From Salinimicrobium catena (GTDB lineage Bacteria > Bacteroidota > Bacteroidia > Flavobacteriales > Flavobacteriaceae): DNA of 64,000 nucleotides. The notes beneath the pieces were generated by a model, which saw only the letters and a list, made by a program, of their open reading frames with translations, was not told the origin of the DNA and did not search any database. Numbering within the stretch: the first letter of the stretch is position 1; each line of letters starts with the position of its first letter. The translations under genes were made by a program, and so were the position numbers. Of this stretch, positions 43,577-51,983 are shown in pieces. The stretch is taken from the NCBI RefSeq assembly GCF_900102915.1, contig NZ_FNGG01000001.1, positions 248,001-312,000 of the forward strand, read 5' to 3'.

Positions 43577-43632
43577 CGGACCCTTCCGTCTCCGCCTCCC
43601 GGCGGAGCCACCTTCCCTTAGCAAGGGAAGGA
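43577..43632. repeat. 56-bp direct repeat, copy B
   Basis: Identical to 43006-43061. It lies 47 bases upstream of the DUF559 ATG. A third related GC-rich sequence starts at 45393 next to the ligase ATG (CGGACCCC), so the same motif may have been the landing or origin sequence. Confidence 0.93.
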
Positions 43633-43729
43633 CCTTTTATTTGTGCTACTATTTTAACTACTTCTTCAATTCTAAATTTTCCTAACCCAGATTTTTCACA
43701 GGAAACAGCAAAGCTGTTTCCCTAAAGAT

Positions 43730-43785
43730 CCCCTCCTTTTTAAGGAGGGGTGGATTTGCCAAGGGCAAAGACGGGGTGGTCCGTC
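43730..43785. repeat. GC-rich hairpin module at the ligase 3' end
   Basis: CCCCTCCTT (43730-43738) pairs perfectly with AAGGAGGGG (43742-43750), followed by GACGGGGTGG as in the module at 43134. It lies just after the ligase stop. Confidence 0.8.
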
Positions 43786-43796
43786 GCACCTTAATT

Positions 43797-45392
43797 CTAC
43801 TTAGGGATCAACGCCTTCAAATCCTCCAACGTATTGGCTTCCTCTATCTTCTTATCCTGCCGCCACCTCAGAATTCTGGGGAAACGAGTGGCCACTCCGC
43901 TTTTATGTCTGTTGGACTCCGCGATGCCTTCAAAAGCGATCTCGAAGACCAGTTCGGGTTTTACACTGCGAACAGGGCCGAAACGTTCCAGGGTGTTTTT
44001 CTTGATGAAAGCATCCACCTGCCTGAATTCAGCATCGGTCAGACCTGAATACGCTTTTGCAAAAGTGACCAGTTCCTCTTTCTCCTCATCCCATAACCCG
44101 AAAGTGTAATCTGTAAACAAATTCGATCTTCTTCCGTGGCCGCGCATGGCGTAGGTGAGAACTGCATCGATTGTTAATGGCTCGACCTTCCATTTCCACC
44201 AGTCCCCTTTTTTTCTTCCCACCAGGTAGGGCGAATCCCAACGCTTGAGCATCAGTCCTTCGCTGCGCACTTCCCTTGCACGCTCCCTCTCGGCAACTGC
44301 TTCTTCCCAGCGTTCAAAGGAAATGGTATGCGAAAGGTGCAGGGGAAGCTCTTCATGTCCCACTTTGGAATGCAATTCTTCCAGGATCTCCCTTCTCTCT
44401 GAAAATGGTTTTTTTCGCAGGTCTTCCCCCTGCCATTCCAGCAGATCATAGGCCTTCAGGATCACCGGGGTTTTCTTCAGAAGGGCTTTGGAAACGTTCT
44501 TTCGGCCAATGCGGGTTTGCAGGTCATTGAAGGTTCCTATCTCCCCTTCCGGAAAAGGCAGGATCTCCCCATCGAGAACGGTTCCGTCAGGCAATACTTT
44601 TGTAAAATCAGAAAATTCAGGGTATTTATCGGTTACCAGTTCTTCTCCCCGGCTCCATACGAAAACTTCTCCATTGCGCACCACCACCTGCGCCCGAATG
44701 CCGTCCCATTTATGTTCTGCGCTCCACTCGGCAGGATCACCCAGATCTCCCGGTTCCCCTTCAATGGCATAGGCCAGGTAGAACGGGTAAGGCTTGGAAA
44801 GGTAATCTTCCTCATTCTCCTCTAAAATGAGCTTTTCAAAGGAAATTTTCTGCGGATCCCAGTCGCCCATCAGCTTATAAGCCAGGACATCTTCATCAAT
44901 ATCGGTGGCTTTTGAGAGGGCCCTGGTCATTAGTTTCTGGCTCACCCCTATCCGGAAACTACCCGTGATCAATTTCGTGAAAACAAAGCGTTCGTAGTAA
45001 TTCAGGGCCAGCCAGTTCTCGTGCAGGTATTCTTTCTTTTCAGATTCTGTCGCAGCTTTAAGGTCGATGATCTCATCGAGGTACTGAGAAAGGCTTTTTT
45101 CGCTGTTTTCTTCGGAAGGCGGGATCACCAGGGCAATGGTTTCTGCCAGGTCACCAACAATGTGGTAGGATTCTTCGAAAAGCCACAACGGGATCTGCGC
45201 CAGTTCTGCGGCGAAGGTGCGCAACAGGGTTGTATTCACAGGTCTGGGCGGGCGTCGGTGAGAAAGGATGGCGATAGCCCAGACCTTGTCCTTCCCGGGT
45301 ACCCGCTGAAAATATCGGGTCAAAGCCGCTACCTTTACCGTTGTTTTGTTGGTGCTGTCAAGTTCTTTTATGAGTGCTGCAAATTCTTCCAT
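43797..45392 (-). CDS. ATP-dependent DNA ligase (ligase-associated cluster)
   Basis: The 531-residue product is an ATP-dependent ligase. Lys228 in EHKWDGIRAQ is the adenylation site, followed by SRGEELVTDKYPE (motif Ia/III region), DGEILPF, EGLMLKRWDSPYLVGRK (motif IV) and WWKWK (motif V), with an N-terminal DNA-binding domain of about 200 residues and an OB fold at the end. It is the central enzyme of the ligase-associated repair cluster, with the MBL exonuclease upstream and the helicase and PdeM downstream. The GC-rich module CGGACCCC begins right beside its ATG. All catalytic motifs are present. Confidence 0.95.
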   Translation of the reverse strand: MEEFAALIKELDSTNKTTVKVAALTRYFQRVPGKDKVWAIAILSHRRPPRPVNTTLLRTFAAELAQIPLWLFEESYHIVGDLAETIALVIPPSEENSEKSLSQYLDEIIDLKAATESEKKEYLHENWLALNYYERFVFTKLITGSFRIGVSQKLMTRALSKATDIDEDVLAYKLMGDWDPQKISFEKLILEENEEDYLSKPYPFYLAYAIEGEPGDLGDPAEWSAEHKWDGIRAQVVVRNGEVFVWSRGEELVTDKYPEFSDFTKVLPDGTVLDGEILPFPEGEIGTFNDLQTRIGRKNVSKALLKKTPVILKAYDLLEWQGEDLRKKPFSERREILEELHSKVGHEELPLHLSHTISFERWEEAVAERERAREVRSEGLMLKRWDSPYLVGRKKGDWWKWKVEPLTIDAVLTYAMRGHGRRSNLFTDYTFGLWDEEKEELVTFAKAYSGLTDAEFRQVDAFIKKNTLERFGPVRSVKPELVFEIAFEGIAESNRHKSGVATRFPRILRWRQDKKIEEANTLEDLKALIPK

Positions 45393-45430
45393 CGGACCCC
45401 TTCCTTCCCTCCCCTGGAAGGGGAGGGAGC
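45393..45430. repeat. GC-rich hairpin module at the ligase start
   Basis: Begins CGGACCCC at the base next to the ligase ATG and contains TCCCTCCCCT/AGGGGAGGGA around GGA. It shares the start CGGACCC with the 56-bp repeat. A hairpin this close to the start could affect ligase translation. Confidence 0.6.
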
Positions 45431-45507
45431 TTTATATACTTTTTAAAATATTTTCTTTTCCTGCCCTCTCTTAAAAAGACAGGGAGGTTTGTTCTTTTAT
45501 TTTCTCC

Positions 45508-45540
45508 AGACCCAACAGGTTTTGGAAACCTGTTAGGTCT
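45508..45540. repeat. Palindromic repeat PAL-3 (copy 3 of 4)
   Basis: AGACCCAACAGGTTT (45508-45522) and AAACCTGTTAGGTCT (45526-45540), one mismatch in 15 pairs, loop TGG. It starts directly after the exonuclease stop (45541-45543 on the minus strand). Confidence 0.88.
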
Positions 45541-46581
45541 TTAATCTTCTTTTTCCTCCTCTTCTTTGCTGTTCATCTCTGCCAGTTCTCCTTCGTACTG
45601 GGTTTCGGCGGTGCGGGCATCATAGCCCTGTTCATTCAGAAATCGGCAGAAGATCTCAGAATAGCCATGGGTGCAGATGACCCTTTCACAGCCTGTGGCT
45701 TTAATAGAAGTCAATAGTCCCTGCCAATCGCAGTGATCTGACAGGACAAATCCCCGATCAACCGCCCTTCGCCGTCTCGCTCCGCGAAAGGCCATCCAGC
45801 CGCTGGCCATGCCGGTCTCGTAGGGCACCATCTTCCTGATCCAGGCACTCCCCTGCGCGCTTGGCGGCGCCAATACCATTCCGCCTTTTATTTCCTCCTT
45901 TTTGACATCCCTGGTGATGCGGATAGTTTTCGGAAAGTCTGCCAGTGGTCGCAGTACCTCGGTCATATTTTCGATGGCACCATGAGTAAAGATCTTGCCG
46001 ATGGTAGGATCAAGAGAATGCAACAATCGCTGTGCTTTCCCCAGAGAATATCCCAACAAGACAGAAGTTTTTCCTTCCTCCCTGTTTTGTTGCCACCAGG
46101 TATTGATCTCGTTCATCACCTGCTCTTGAGGGTGCCACTTAAAAGCCGGTAGCCCAAAGGTGCATTCAGTTATGAAAGCATGGCACTTTACCGGCTCAAA
46201 AGGAACCGAGATCCCATCGTCCTCCACCTTGTAATCTCCAGAAAACACCCATACTTCCCCCTTGTATTCCACCCGCACCTGTGAAGAACCAATGATATGA
46301 CCCGCAGGGTAAAATGAGAATTTTACGTTATTAATGCTGAATGTTTCCCCGTACTCTTTCCCCGCTACTTCTATCTCTCCAAGCCGATGCTTAATAATGG
46401 GTACATTGGTATGATGTGTAATATATTGTTTGTGTCCCCAGCGGGAATGGTCTGCATGCCCATGCGTAATAATGGCCTTATCAACAGGCCTCCAGGGGTC
46501 GAGATATACATCTGCCTGCTCACAATAAATGCCTTTGTCGTTGAAACAAAGCAGGGGATTTCTATTTTTTAATACCGGCAT
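45541..46581 (-). CDS. Ligase-associated DNA damage response exonuclease (MBL fold)
   Basis: The 346-residue product is a metallo-beta-lactamase fold nuclease of the SNM1/Artemis type. HGHADH at 40-45 is the di-metal motif, YPAGHIIGSSQV is the third His motif, VFSGDYKVEDDG the Asp ligand, and LSDHCDW and CTHGY near the end are the remaining metal-site residues. The family name follows its constant neighbours; the upstream position before the ligase is the usual order. It is the first gene of the minus-strand block, its transcript likely ending at PAL-3. The C-terminus is Glu/Lys-rich (NSKEEEEKED). Confidence 0.92.
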   Translation of the reverse strand: MPVLKNRNPLLCFNDKGIYCEQADVYLDPWRPVDKAIITHGHADHSRWGHKQYITHHTNVPIIKHRLGEIEVAGKEYGETFSINNVKFSFYPAGHIIGSSQVRVEYKGEVWVFSGDYKVEDDGISVPFEPVKCHAFITECTFGLPAFKWHPQEQVMNEINTWWQQNREEGKTSVLLGYSLGKAQRLLHSLDPTIGKIFTHGAIENMTEVLRPLADFPKTIRITRDVKKEEIKGGMVLAPPSAQGSAWIRKMVPYETGMASGWMAFRGARRRRAVDRGFVLSDHCDWQGLLTSIKATGCERVICTHGYSEIFCRFLNEQGYDARTAETQYEGELAEMNSKEEEEKED

Positions 46582-46669
46582 AATTTCAAGTTAGGATTTT
46601 TCTTGCAGGGCAGCTGAAGCATTAGGAAAAAATTAAAATTCAGTATCCGTGGAGTAACCACAGAATCTT

Positions 46670-46677
46670 TATCTTTG
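46670..46677 (+). promoter_or_regulatory. -7 box of the TerB-like gene promoter
   Basis: TATCTTTG is an exact TAnnTTTG match, 17 bases before the ATG at 46695. No -33 TTG lies at the right distance. Confidence 0.35.
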
Positions 46678-46694
46678 AGTAAAAACGGTAGCAT

Positions 46695-47123
46695 ATGTCA
46701 TTTTCAGATCTTTTTGGAACAGGGGAACACCTCAGGAATTTGGGCCATTTTGCGGCAATTGTCAACCTCGCGGCCGTAGACGGGGAAATCAATGAAAAAG
46801 AGGAAGCGCAATTAAAACGTTTTGCCAGCAAACTGGATATTCATGAAGAGGAATACAACAAGGTTCTAAAAAACCCCACTGCATTCCCCATACACCCGAA
46901 CAACAGTGTGCAGGGCCGGCTGGAGCGGCTTCACGACCTGTTCAAGATCATCTATGCCGACCACTATATCGACGAAGAGGAAGAAGATCTGCTGAAAAAA
47001 TATGCTATAGGACTCGGTTTTTCAGCCGAAGTTTCTGAAGGGATCATCAAACGTTCCATCCAGATCTTTAGCGGACAAATCAGTTTTGACGACTATGTCT
47101 ACCTGCTAAACAAGGATGAATAA
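46695..47123 (+). CDS. TerB-like protein (tellurite-resistance TerB fold)
   Basis: The 142-residue product is all-helical, with the TerB/DjlA pattern: FAAIVNLAAVDGEINEKEEAQLKRFASKLDIHEEEYNKVL, then LERLHDLFKIIYADHYIDEEEEDLLKKYAIGLGF. The repeated D-G-E-I-x-E/E-E-E-E-L motif suggests a metal-binding helical repeat. The role in cells is not clear; TerB domains occur in tellurite-resistance operons and in phage-defence contexts, but no ter partner genes are adjacent here. It has its own terminator. Confidence 0.8.
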   Translation: MSFSDLFGTGEHLRNLGHFAAIVNLAAVDGEINEKEEAQLKRFASKLDIHEEEYNKVLKNPTAFPIHPNNSVQGRLERLHDLFKIIYADHYIDEEEEDLLKKYAIGLGFSAEVSEGIIKRSIQIFSGQISFDDYVYLLNKDE

Positions 47124-47140
47124 AATAGTAGTACCGAACG

Positions 47141-47171
47141 AAAAAAAGGACCTTTCTCAGGTCCTTTTTTT
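47141..47171. terminator. Intrinsic terminator
   Basis: AAAAAAAGGACC (47141-47152) pairs fully with GGTCCTTTTTTT (47160-47171). It lies between the convergent terB-like and fbp genes and can act on both strands. Confidence 0.9.
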
Positions 47172-47195
47172 ATGGTCGATATTTAGAATGGTTAA

Positions 47196-48200
47196 TTAAT
47201 ATTTCGCCATGAATTCTTCGGCCTTGTCTACCATATCCCTGCTTCCGCAGAAGAAAGGCACCCGTTGGTGCAGTTCTGTAGGTTCTATGTCAAGAATCCG
47301 CTTGTAACCGTCACTGGCTTTGCCGCCCGCCTGCTCGGCGATGAAGGCCATTGGATTGCATTCGTAGAGCAGCCTTAATTTTCCGTTAGGCGCCTTCGAA
47401 CTGGTGGGATAAAAATAGATCCCGCCCTTGATCATGTTTCGGTGAAAATCTGAAACCAGAGAACCGATATATCGGGAAGTGTACGGCCTGTCCTCTTTTT
47501 CCTCCTGGCAATACTTGATATAATCCTTTACCCCCTGCGGAAAATGCACATAATTCCCTTCATTTACCGAGTAGATGTGTCCTTTTTGCGGATATTTCAT
47601 GTTGGGGTGCGACAGGTACCACGAGCCCAACGCGGGGTTAAGGGTAAAGCCGTTCACACCAAAACCGGTGGTGTACACCAGCATAGTTGAGGTACCGTAA
47701 ACAATGTAACCTGCGGCCACCTGTTTGTTACCGGGCTGTAAAAAATCTTCTATCTGTACGGGAGTACCTACCGGAGTCACCCTTCTGTAGATCGAAAAAA
47801 TGGTTCCTACAGAAACGTTCACGTCAATGTTCGAGCTTCCGTCCAGCGGATCCATCAGCACCACATACTTGTTGGCATGGTCTCTTTTGCTTCCGGCAAT
47901 AGTGATGAAATCCTCCATTTCTTCGGAAGCGATTCCGCAGACGATCTCGCGGTTGGTAAGGGTCTGGATGAATTTCTCATTGGCATACACATCCAGCTTT
48001 TGCTGGTCCTCGCCCTGCACGTTGGTTTCTCCGGCAGCCCCGGTAATATCTACCAGTCCCGCCTTGTTCACCTCGTGGTTCACCACTTTTGCCGCCAAAC
48101 GAATGGAATTGATAAGCCTGGAAAGTTCGCCTGAAGAATACGCGAATTCAGACTGATTTTCAATAATAAACTCTCCTAAAGTTTGGTGTTTCTGGACCAT
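47196..48200 (-). CDS. fbp: Class I fructose-1,6-bisphosphatase
   Basis: The ATG at 48200 gives 334 residues ([16 protein letters not shown]); the frame is open another 30 bases. The active-site metal loop is [27 protein letters not shown] (DPLDGSS), with the substrate-binding [18 protein letters not shown] and the closing [17 protein letters not shown]. It hydrolyses fructose-1,6-bisphosphate in gluconeogenesis. A promoter is visible upstream (48228-48261), and it is divergent from the GNAT-aspartate kinase operon. Confidence 0.96.
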   Translation of the reverse strand: MVQKHQTLGEFIIENQSEFAYSSGELSRLINSIRLAAKVVNHEVNKAGLVDITGAAGETNVQGEDQQKLDVYANEKFIQTLTNREIVCGIASEEMEDFITIAGSKRDHANKYVVLMDPLDGSSNIDVNVSVGTIFSIYRRVTPVGTPVQIEDFLQPGNKQVAAGYIVYGTSTMLVYTTGFGVNGFTLNPALGSWYLSHPNMKYPQKGHIYSVNEGNYVHFPQGVKDYIKYCQEEKEDRPYTSRYIGSLVSDFHRNMIKGGIYFYPTSSKAPNGKLRLLYECNPMAFIAEQAGGKASDGYKRILDIEPTELHQRVPFFCGSRDMVDKAEEFMAKY

Positions 48201-48227
48201 TTTAATACTCTTGATTTTAATACTGAA

Positions 48228-48261
48228 CAAAACTAACCCAAATTAATTGAAGCTACTACAA
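48228..48261 (-). promoter_or_regulatory. Promoter of fbp
   Basis: On the minus strand TTG (48261-48259), a 23-bp spacer and TAGTTTTG (48235-48228) match both Bacteroidota boxes exactly. The leader is about 20 bases. Confidence 0.55.
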
Positions 48262-48293
48262 CGTTTTCGTAATTTTTACTTAAAATCTAATTC

Positions 48294-48301
48294 TATTTTT
48301 G
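48294..48301 (+). promoter_or_regulatory. -7 box of the GNAT-aspartate kinase operon
   Basis: TATTTTTG matches TAnnTTTG exactly, 17 bases before the ATG at 48319. The -33 box is unclear. Confidence 0.4.
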
Positions 48302-48318
48302 TCGTTTAAACAAGGCTT

Positions 48319-48801
48319 ATGAAAACTGTCATTAGAAAAGGAAAGAAAGAAGACATGCCCGCTGTTCTTGAGCTCATCAAAGAACTAGCTGCATTTGAAA
48401 AGGAACCCGACGCGGTGATCACCACAGTTGAAACACTGGAAAGAGAAGGTTTTAAGGAAAACCCGCTTTTTCACGTTTTTGTAGCCGAAGTGGATGGCAA
48501 GATAGAAGGCATGGCCCTTGTTTATTACCGGTTCTCAACCTGGAAAGGCCGTACGCTTCATCTGGAAGACCTTATAGTAAGGGAAGAAAAAAGAGGTACA
48601 GGCCTTGGAAATGCGCTTTATAAGCAAGTGATCCAATTTGCCAAAGAGCAGGGGCTGAAACGTGTTGAATGGGTGGTGCTCGACTGGAACAAACATGCCA
48701 TTGATTTTTACGAGCGCAGCGGTGCCAACATCCTCAAAGACTGGTATACGGTACAAATGGATGAGGACGGGATCACCAGATATGTTGAAATGAACCCATG
48801 A
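48319..48801 (+). CDS. GNAT family N-acetyltransferase
   Basis: The 160-residue product is a single GNAT domain: VIRKGKKEDMPAVLELIKELAAFEKEPDAV, then LEDLIVREEKRGTGLGNALYKQVI (acetyl-CoA P-loop R-x-x-G-x-G), then WVVLDWNKHAIDFYERSGA. The sequence resembles diamine (spermidine/spermine-type) acetyltransferases of the SAT family, but the substrate is not certain. The stop overlaps the aspartate kinase ATG (ATGA at 48798-48801), so translation is coupled. Confidence 0.88.
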   Translation: MKTVIRKGKKEDMPAVLELIKELAAFEKEPDAVITTVETLEREGFKENPLFHVFVAEVDGKIEGMALVYYRFSTWKGRTLHLEDLIVREEKRGTGLGNALYKQVIQFAKEQGLKRVEWVVLDWNKHAIDFYERSGANILKDWYTVQMDEDGITRYVEMNP

Positions 48802-50048
48802 AAATATACAAGTTTGGAGGCGCATCGGTCAAAGATGCAGAAGGAGTTAGAAATGTGCTGAAGGTTCTCGAGGCCAACGGCCATGGCAGCAAGGTCATAG
48901 TGATCTCGGCCATGGGCAAGATCACCAATGCCCTTGAGGAGGTGGTCAATGCTTATCTTTCTACCGGAAAATACACCGAAGCCCTGCAGCCGGTAAAGGA
49001 ATTTCACCTCAACATTCTGCAACAACTTTTTCCGAAGAAAGAGGAACCTGTATACGCAAAGGTGAAAAACTATTTTGAGGAACTGGAGAATTTCATTCAG
49101 CACAACCGTTCGCAGCAATATGATTATGTGTACGACCAGGTAGTGATCTACGGTGAACTTTTGTCTACTACCATTGTCAGTGAATTTCTAACTGCCGAAG
49201 GATATGGAAACGACTGGCTGGATGCCCGAAACTGCATAAAAACTGACAGTACCTACAGGGACGCGCAGGTGCAGTGGCCGGAAACACAGGCCGCGATCAT
49301 CAATTTGGTCAAAAGGGATCATGTCACCATCACCCAGGGATTCATAGGGACAGACAGCAACAACTTCTCCACGACATTAGGAAGGGAAGGAAGTGATTAC
49401 ACCGCCGGGATTTTCGCTTACTGCCTCAATGCAGACAGCGTAACCATCTGGAAAGATGTCCCGGGCGTACTCAATGCCGATCCACGAGTTTTCGAAAAAC
49501 CGCGGTTACTGGAACAGATCTCGTATGAAGAAGCGATCGAGCTCGCTTTTTACGGAGCTTCAGTAATTCATCCAAAGACCCTGCAGCCCTTGCAGCGCAA
49601 AGAGATCCCATTATACGTCCGTTCTTTTCTGAACCCTGAAAATGACGGGACAGCCGTAAAAAAAGGGCAGCCAATTTCGCCCAAAATACCCTGTTTTATC
49701 GTCAAAAAGAACCAGGTGCTCATTTCACTTTCGGCGCTAGATTTTTCTTTTATCATAGAAGAGAACATCAGCCATATCTTCAGTTTGTTCCATAAATACC
49801 AGATAAAGGTGGATCTAATCCAAAACTCGGCCATCAGCTTTTCGGTTTGTGTTGACAATAAATTTAATAACTTGGAAAAGTTAATCAACCAGCTAAAGGC
49901 AACGTTCAGAGTCACCTATAACACCGGGGTATCCTTGTATACCATCAGGCATTTCGATGATGCCGCCATTAGAGAGCTTGAAAAAGACAAAAAAATACTT
50001 CTGAAGCAGACCACCAGGGAAACTGTTCAGATCATTGCGACTCCGTAA
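48798..50048 (+). CDS. Aspartate kinase
   Basis: The 416-residue product is a monofunctional aspartokinase: KIYKFGGASVKDAEGVRNV at the N-terminus, TQGFIGTDSNNFSTTLGREGSDYTAGIFA (substrate/ATP loop), KDVPGVLNADPRV and a C-terminal ACT-type regulatory pair (LISLSALDFSFIIEENISHIFSLFHKYQIKVDLIQNSA). It phosphorylates aspartate as the first step to lysine, threonine and methionine. The usual KFGGTS reads KFGGAS here (Thr to Ala), a small difference in the phosphate loop. It is coupled to the upstream GNAT gene and followed after 27 bases by the OlsF-like gene. Confidence 0.93.
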   Translation: MKIYKFGGASVKDAEGVRNVLKVLEANGHGSKVIVISAMGKITNALEEVVNAYLSTGKYTEALQPVKEFHLNILQQLFPKKEEPVYAKVKNYFEELENFIQHNRSQQYDYVYDQVVIYGELLSTTIVSEFLTAEGYGNDWLDARNCIKTDSTYRDAQVQWPETQAAIINLVKRDHVTITQGFIGTDSNNFSTTLGREGSDYTAGIFAYCLNADSVTIWKDVPGVLNADPRVFEKPRLLEQISYEEAIELAFYGASVIHPKTLQPLQRKEIPLYVRSFLNPENDGTAVKKGQPISPKIPCFIVKKNQVLISLSALDFSFIIEENISHIFSLFHKYQIKVDLIQNSAISFSVCVDNKFNNLEKLINQLKATFRVTYNTGVSLYTIRHFDDAAIRELEKDKKILLKQTTRETVQIIATP

Positions 50049-50075
50049 CCGCCTTAGGCATTAAAAACTTGATCA

Positions 50076-51887
50076 ATGGGAATTGTTAGCGCCAGGGAAG
50101 TGGCCAGGGTCATGAATCTTGATAAATTCGGCTTTTTAGGCACTTCAATGGGTTGGGTGGTCTTGCAGACCACTCGACTTTCGGTTATCAACCGGGAATA
50201 TGAAAAACGCAAGAACCTGCCGGCCACAGAATTCATCGATTCCATTCTGCAGGCTTTCGAAATAGATTTTGAGATCCCCGAAGAAGACCTGAAAAGGATC
50301 CCGAAAACAGGGCCTTTCATCACCATTTCCAACCACCCTCTGGGAGGTATTGACGGCATGATCCTAATGAAATTACTGCTATCAAAAAGGGAAGATTACA
50401 AGGTTATCGCCAATTTCCTGCTTGAAAGGATCGAGCCTTTACAACCTTATATCATGCCGGTCAATCCTTTTGAAGAACATAAGGAAGCCCAATCAAGCCT
50501 TAAAGGCATCAAAGATGCCATTCTACACCTGCGGGAAGGCAGACCGCTGGGAATCTTCCCCGCGGGGGAGGTTTCCACCTACAAAGATCAGCGCATGATC
50601 GTGGACCGGCCCTGGGAACCATCGGCGATGAAGCTTATTCAGAAAGCTAATGTACCGGTAATTCCTATTTATTTCCACGCCAAGAACAGCACCTTCTTTT
50701 ACAGGCTTGCTTCCCTGAGCGATGTTTTGCGTACAGCGAAGCTGCCGAGTGAAATGCTCTCGCAAAAAAAGCGGAAGATCAAGGTAAGGATCGGGAATGT
50801 GATCAATCCGCAGGACATGGAGGATATTCCTACTACCGAAGCTTTAACCGCTTTCCTAAGACGAAAGACCTATATGCTGGCCAACGCCTTCGAAAAAAAG
50901 CCATTTTTGAAGGGCATTCCAAAGAACTTTAAAATTCCGAAGTCACCCAAGGAGATCGTCGCCGAAACCTCATGCGATCTGATGCTTGAGGAGGTGGAAA
51001 CTTGTAGAAAACTGGACAAGCGCCTGTTGGAAAGCAAGAACTACGAAGTCTTCCTGGCCAAAAAGGAGATCATCCCCAACATTTTGAAGGAAATAGGGCG
51101 GTTGAGAGAGATCACCTTCCGCGCGATAGGCGAAGGCACCAACATGTCTACAGACCTGGATAAGTTCGATGACTACTATTACCACATGTTCCTTTGGGAC
51201 AATGAAACGAATAAGATCGCGGGCGCCTATCGAATGGGAATGGGGTCCGAGATCTATGAAAAATACGGCATCAATGGTTTTTACCTGCAAGATCTTTTCA
51301 GGTTCGAACCTGAGCTGCACCAAATGATGAGTGAATCCATCGAGATGGGGCGTGCATTTATCGTGAAGGAATACCAGCAGCGGCCCATGCCGCTATTCCT
51401 GCTTTGGAAGGGGATAGTGCATTGTACTTTACGTTTTCCGAAGCATAAATTCCTGATAGGCGGGGTGAGTATCAGCAACAAGTTCTCCAATTTCTCCAAA
51501 TCGCTGATGATCGAGTTCATGCGCTCCCATTATTATGACCCTTATATCGCCCAGTATGTAAGGCCGAAAAAGGAATTCAAGGTAAAGCTGAAGGACGGGG
51601 ACAAGGATTTCGTGTTTGACGAAACCAAGGCAGACCTCAACAAATTCGATAAGATCATTGACGAGGTAGAACCGGGAAGCCTGCGCCTGCCGGTTCTCAT
51701 CAAAAAGTATATCAAGCAGAACGCCAGAGTGGTTGCCTTTAACGTGGACCCGCTGTTCAACGATGCGGTTGATGGACTCATGTATATTCGGATCGCAGAC
51801 CTGCCGGAAAGTACCGTAAAACCGGTTATGGAAGAATTTCAGCAGGAATTGGAGAAGAAAGTGACCGAAATGAGAAAAAAAGAGTAA
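50076..51887 (+). CDS. OlsF-like bifunctional aminolipid synthase (O-acyltransferase fused to N-acyltransferase)
   Basis: This 603-residue protein joins two acyltransferases. The N-terminal part (about 75-290) is PlsC-type: SNHPLGGIDG carries the catalytic HxxxxD and FPAGEVS the second motif. The C-terminal part (about 310-590) matches OlsB, with REITFRAIGEGTNMSTDLDKFDDYYYHMFLWD and AGAYRMGMGSEIYEKYG. OlsB makes a lyso-aminolipid from an amino acid and 3-hydroxyacyl-ACP, and the other domain acylates its hydroxyl. Fusions in this order are known as OlsF from Serratia and Flavobacterium johnsoniae, acting on ornithine or glutamine; glycine lipids are made by separate GlsB/GlsA in Bacteroides. 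The head group cannot be decided from sequence. It follows aspartate kinase by 27 bases. Confidence 0.87.
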   Translation: MGIVSAREVARVMNLDKFGFLGTSMGWVVLQTTRLSVINREYEKRKNLPATEFIDSILQAFEIDFEIPEEDLKRIPKTGPFITISNHPLGGIDGMILMKLLLSKREDYKVIANFLLERIEPLQPYIMPVNPFEEHKEAQSSLKGIKDAILHLREGRPLGIFPAGEVSTYKDQRMIVDRPWEPSAMKLIQKANVPVIPIYFHAKNSTFFYRLASLSDVLRTAKLPSEMLSQKKRKIKVRIGNVINPQDMEDIPTTEALTAFLRRKTYMLANAFEKKPFLKGIPKNFKIPKSPKEIVAETSCDLMLEEVETCRKLDKRLLESKNYEVFLAKKEIIPNILKEIGRLREITFRAIGEGTNMSTDLDKFDDYYYHMFLWDNETNKIAGAYRMGMGSEIYEKYGINGFYLQDLFRFEPELHQMMSESIEMGRAFIVKEYQQRPMPLFLLWKGIVHCTLRFPKHKFLIGGVSISNKFSNFSKSLMIEFMRSHYYDPYIAQYVRPKKEFKVKLKDGDKDFVFDETKADLNKFDKIIDEVEPGSLRLPVLIKKYIKQNARVVAFNVDPLFNDAVDGLMYIRIADLPESTVKPVMEEFQQELEKKVTEMRKKE

Positions 51888-51983
51888 CTTTTTGAAGGTT
51901 TATGCTCCGGAAGGCTCACTTTCTGCCGAAACCTTGCAGTTCCCTTTCTGGATTAGTATATTCCTCGAACTAAAAGAAGCAAA

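Noticed and set aside
43531-43611. N-terminal extension of the DUF559 frame
   Set aside because: The extra codons read the 56-bp repeat and do not resemble DUF559; the Met at 43530 aligns with the family start.
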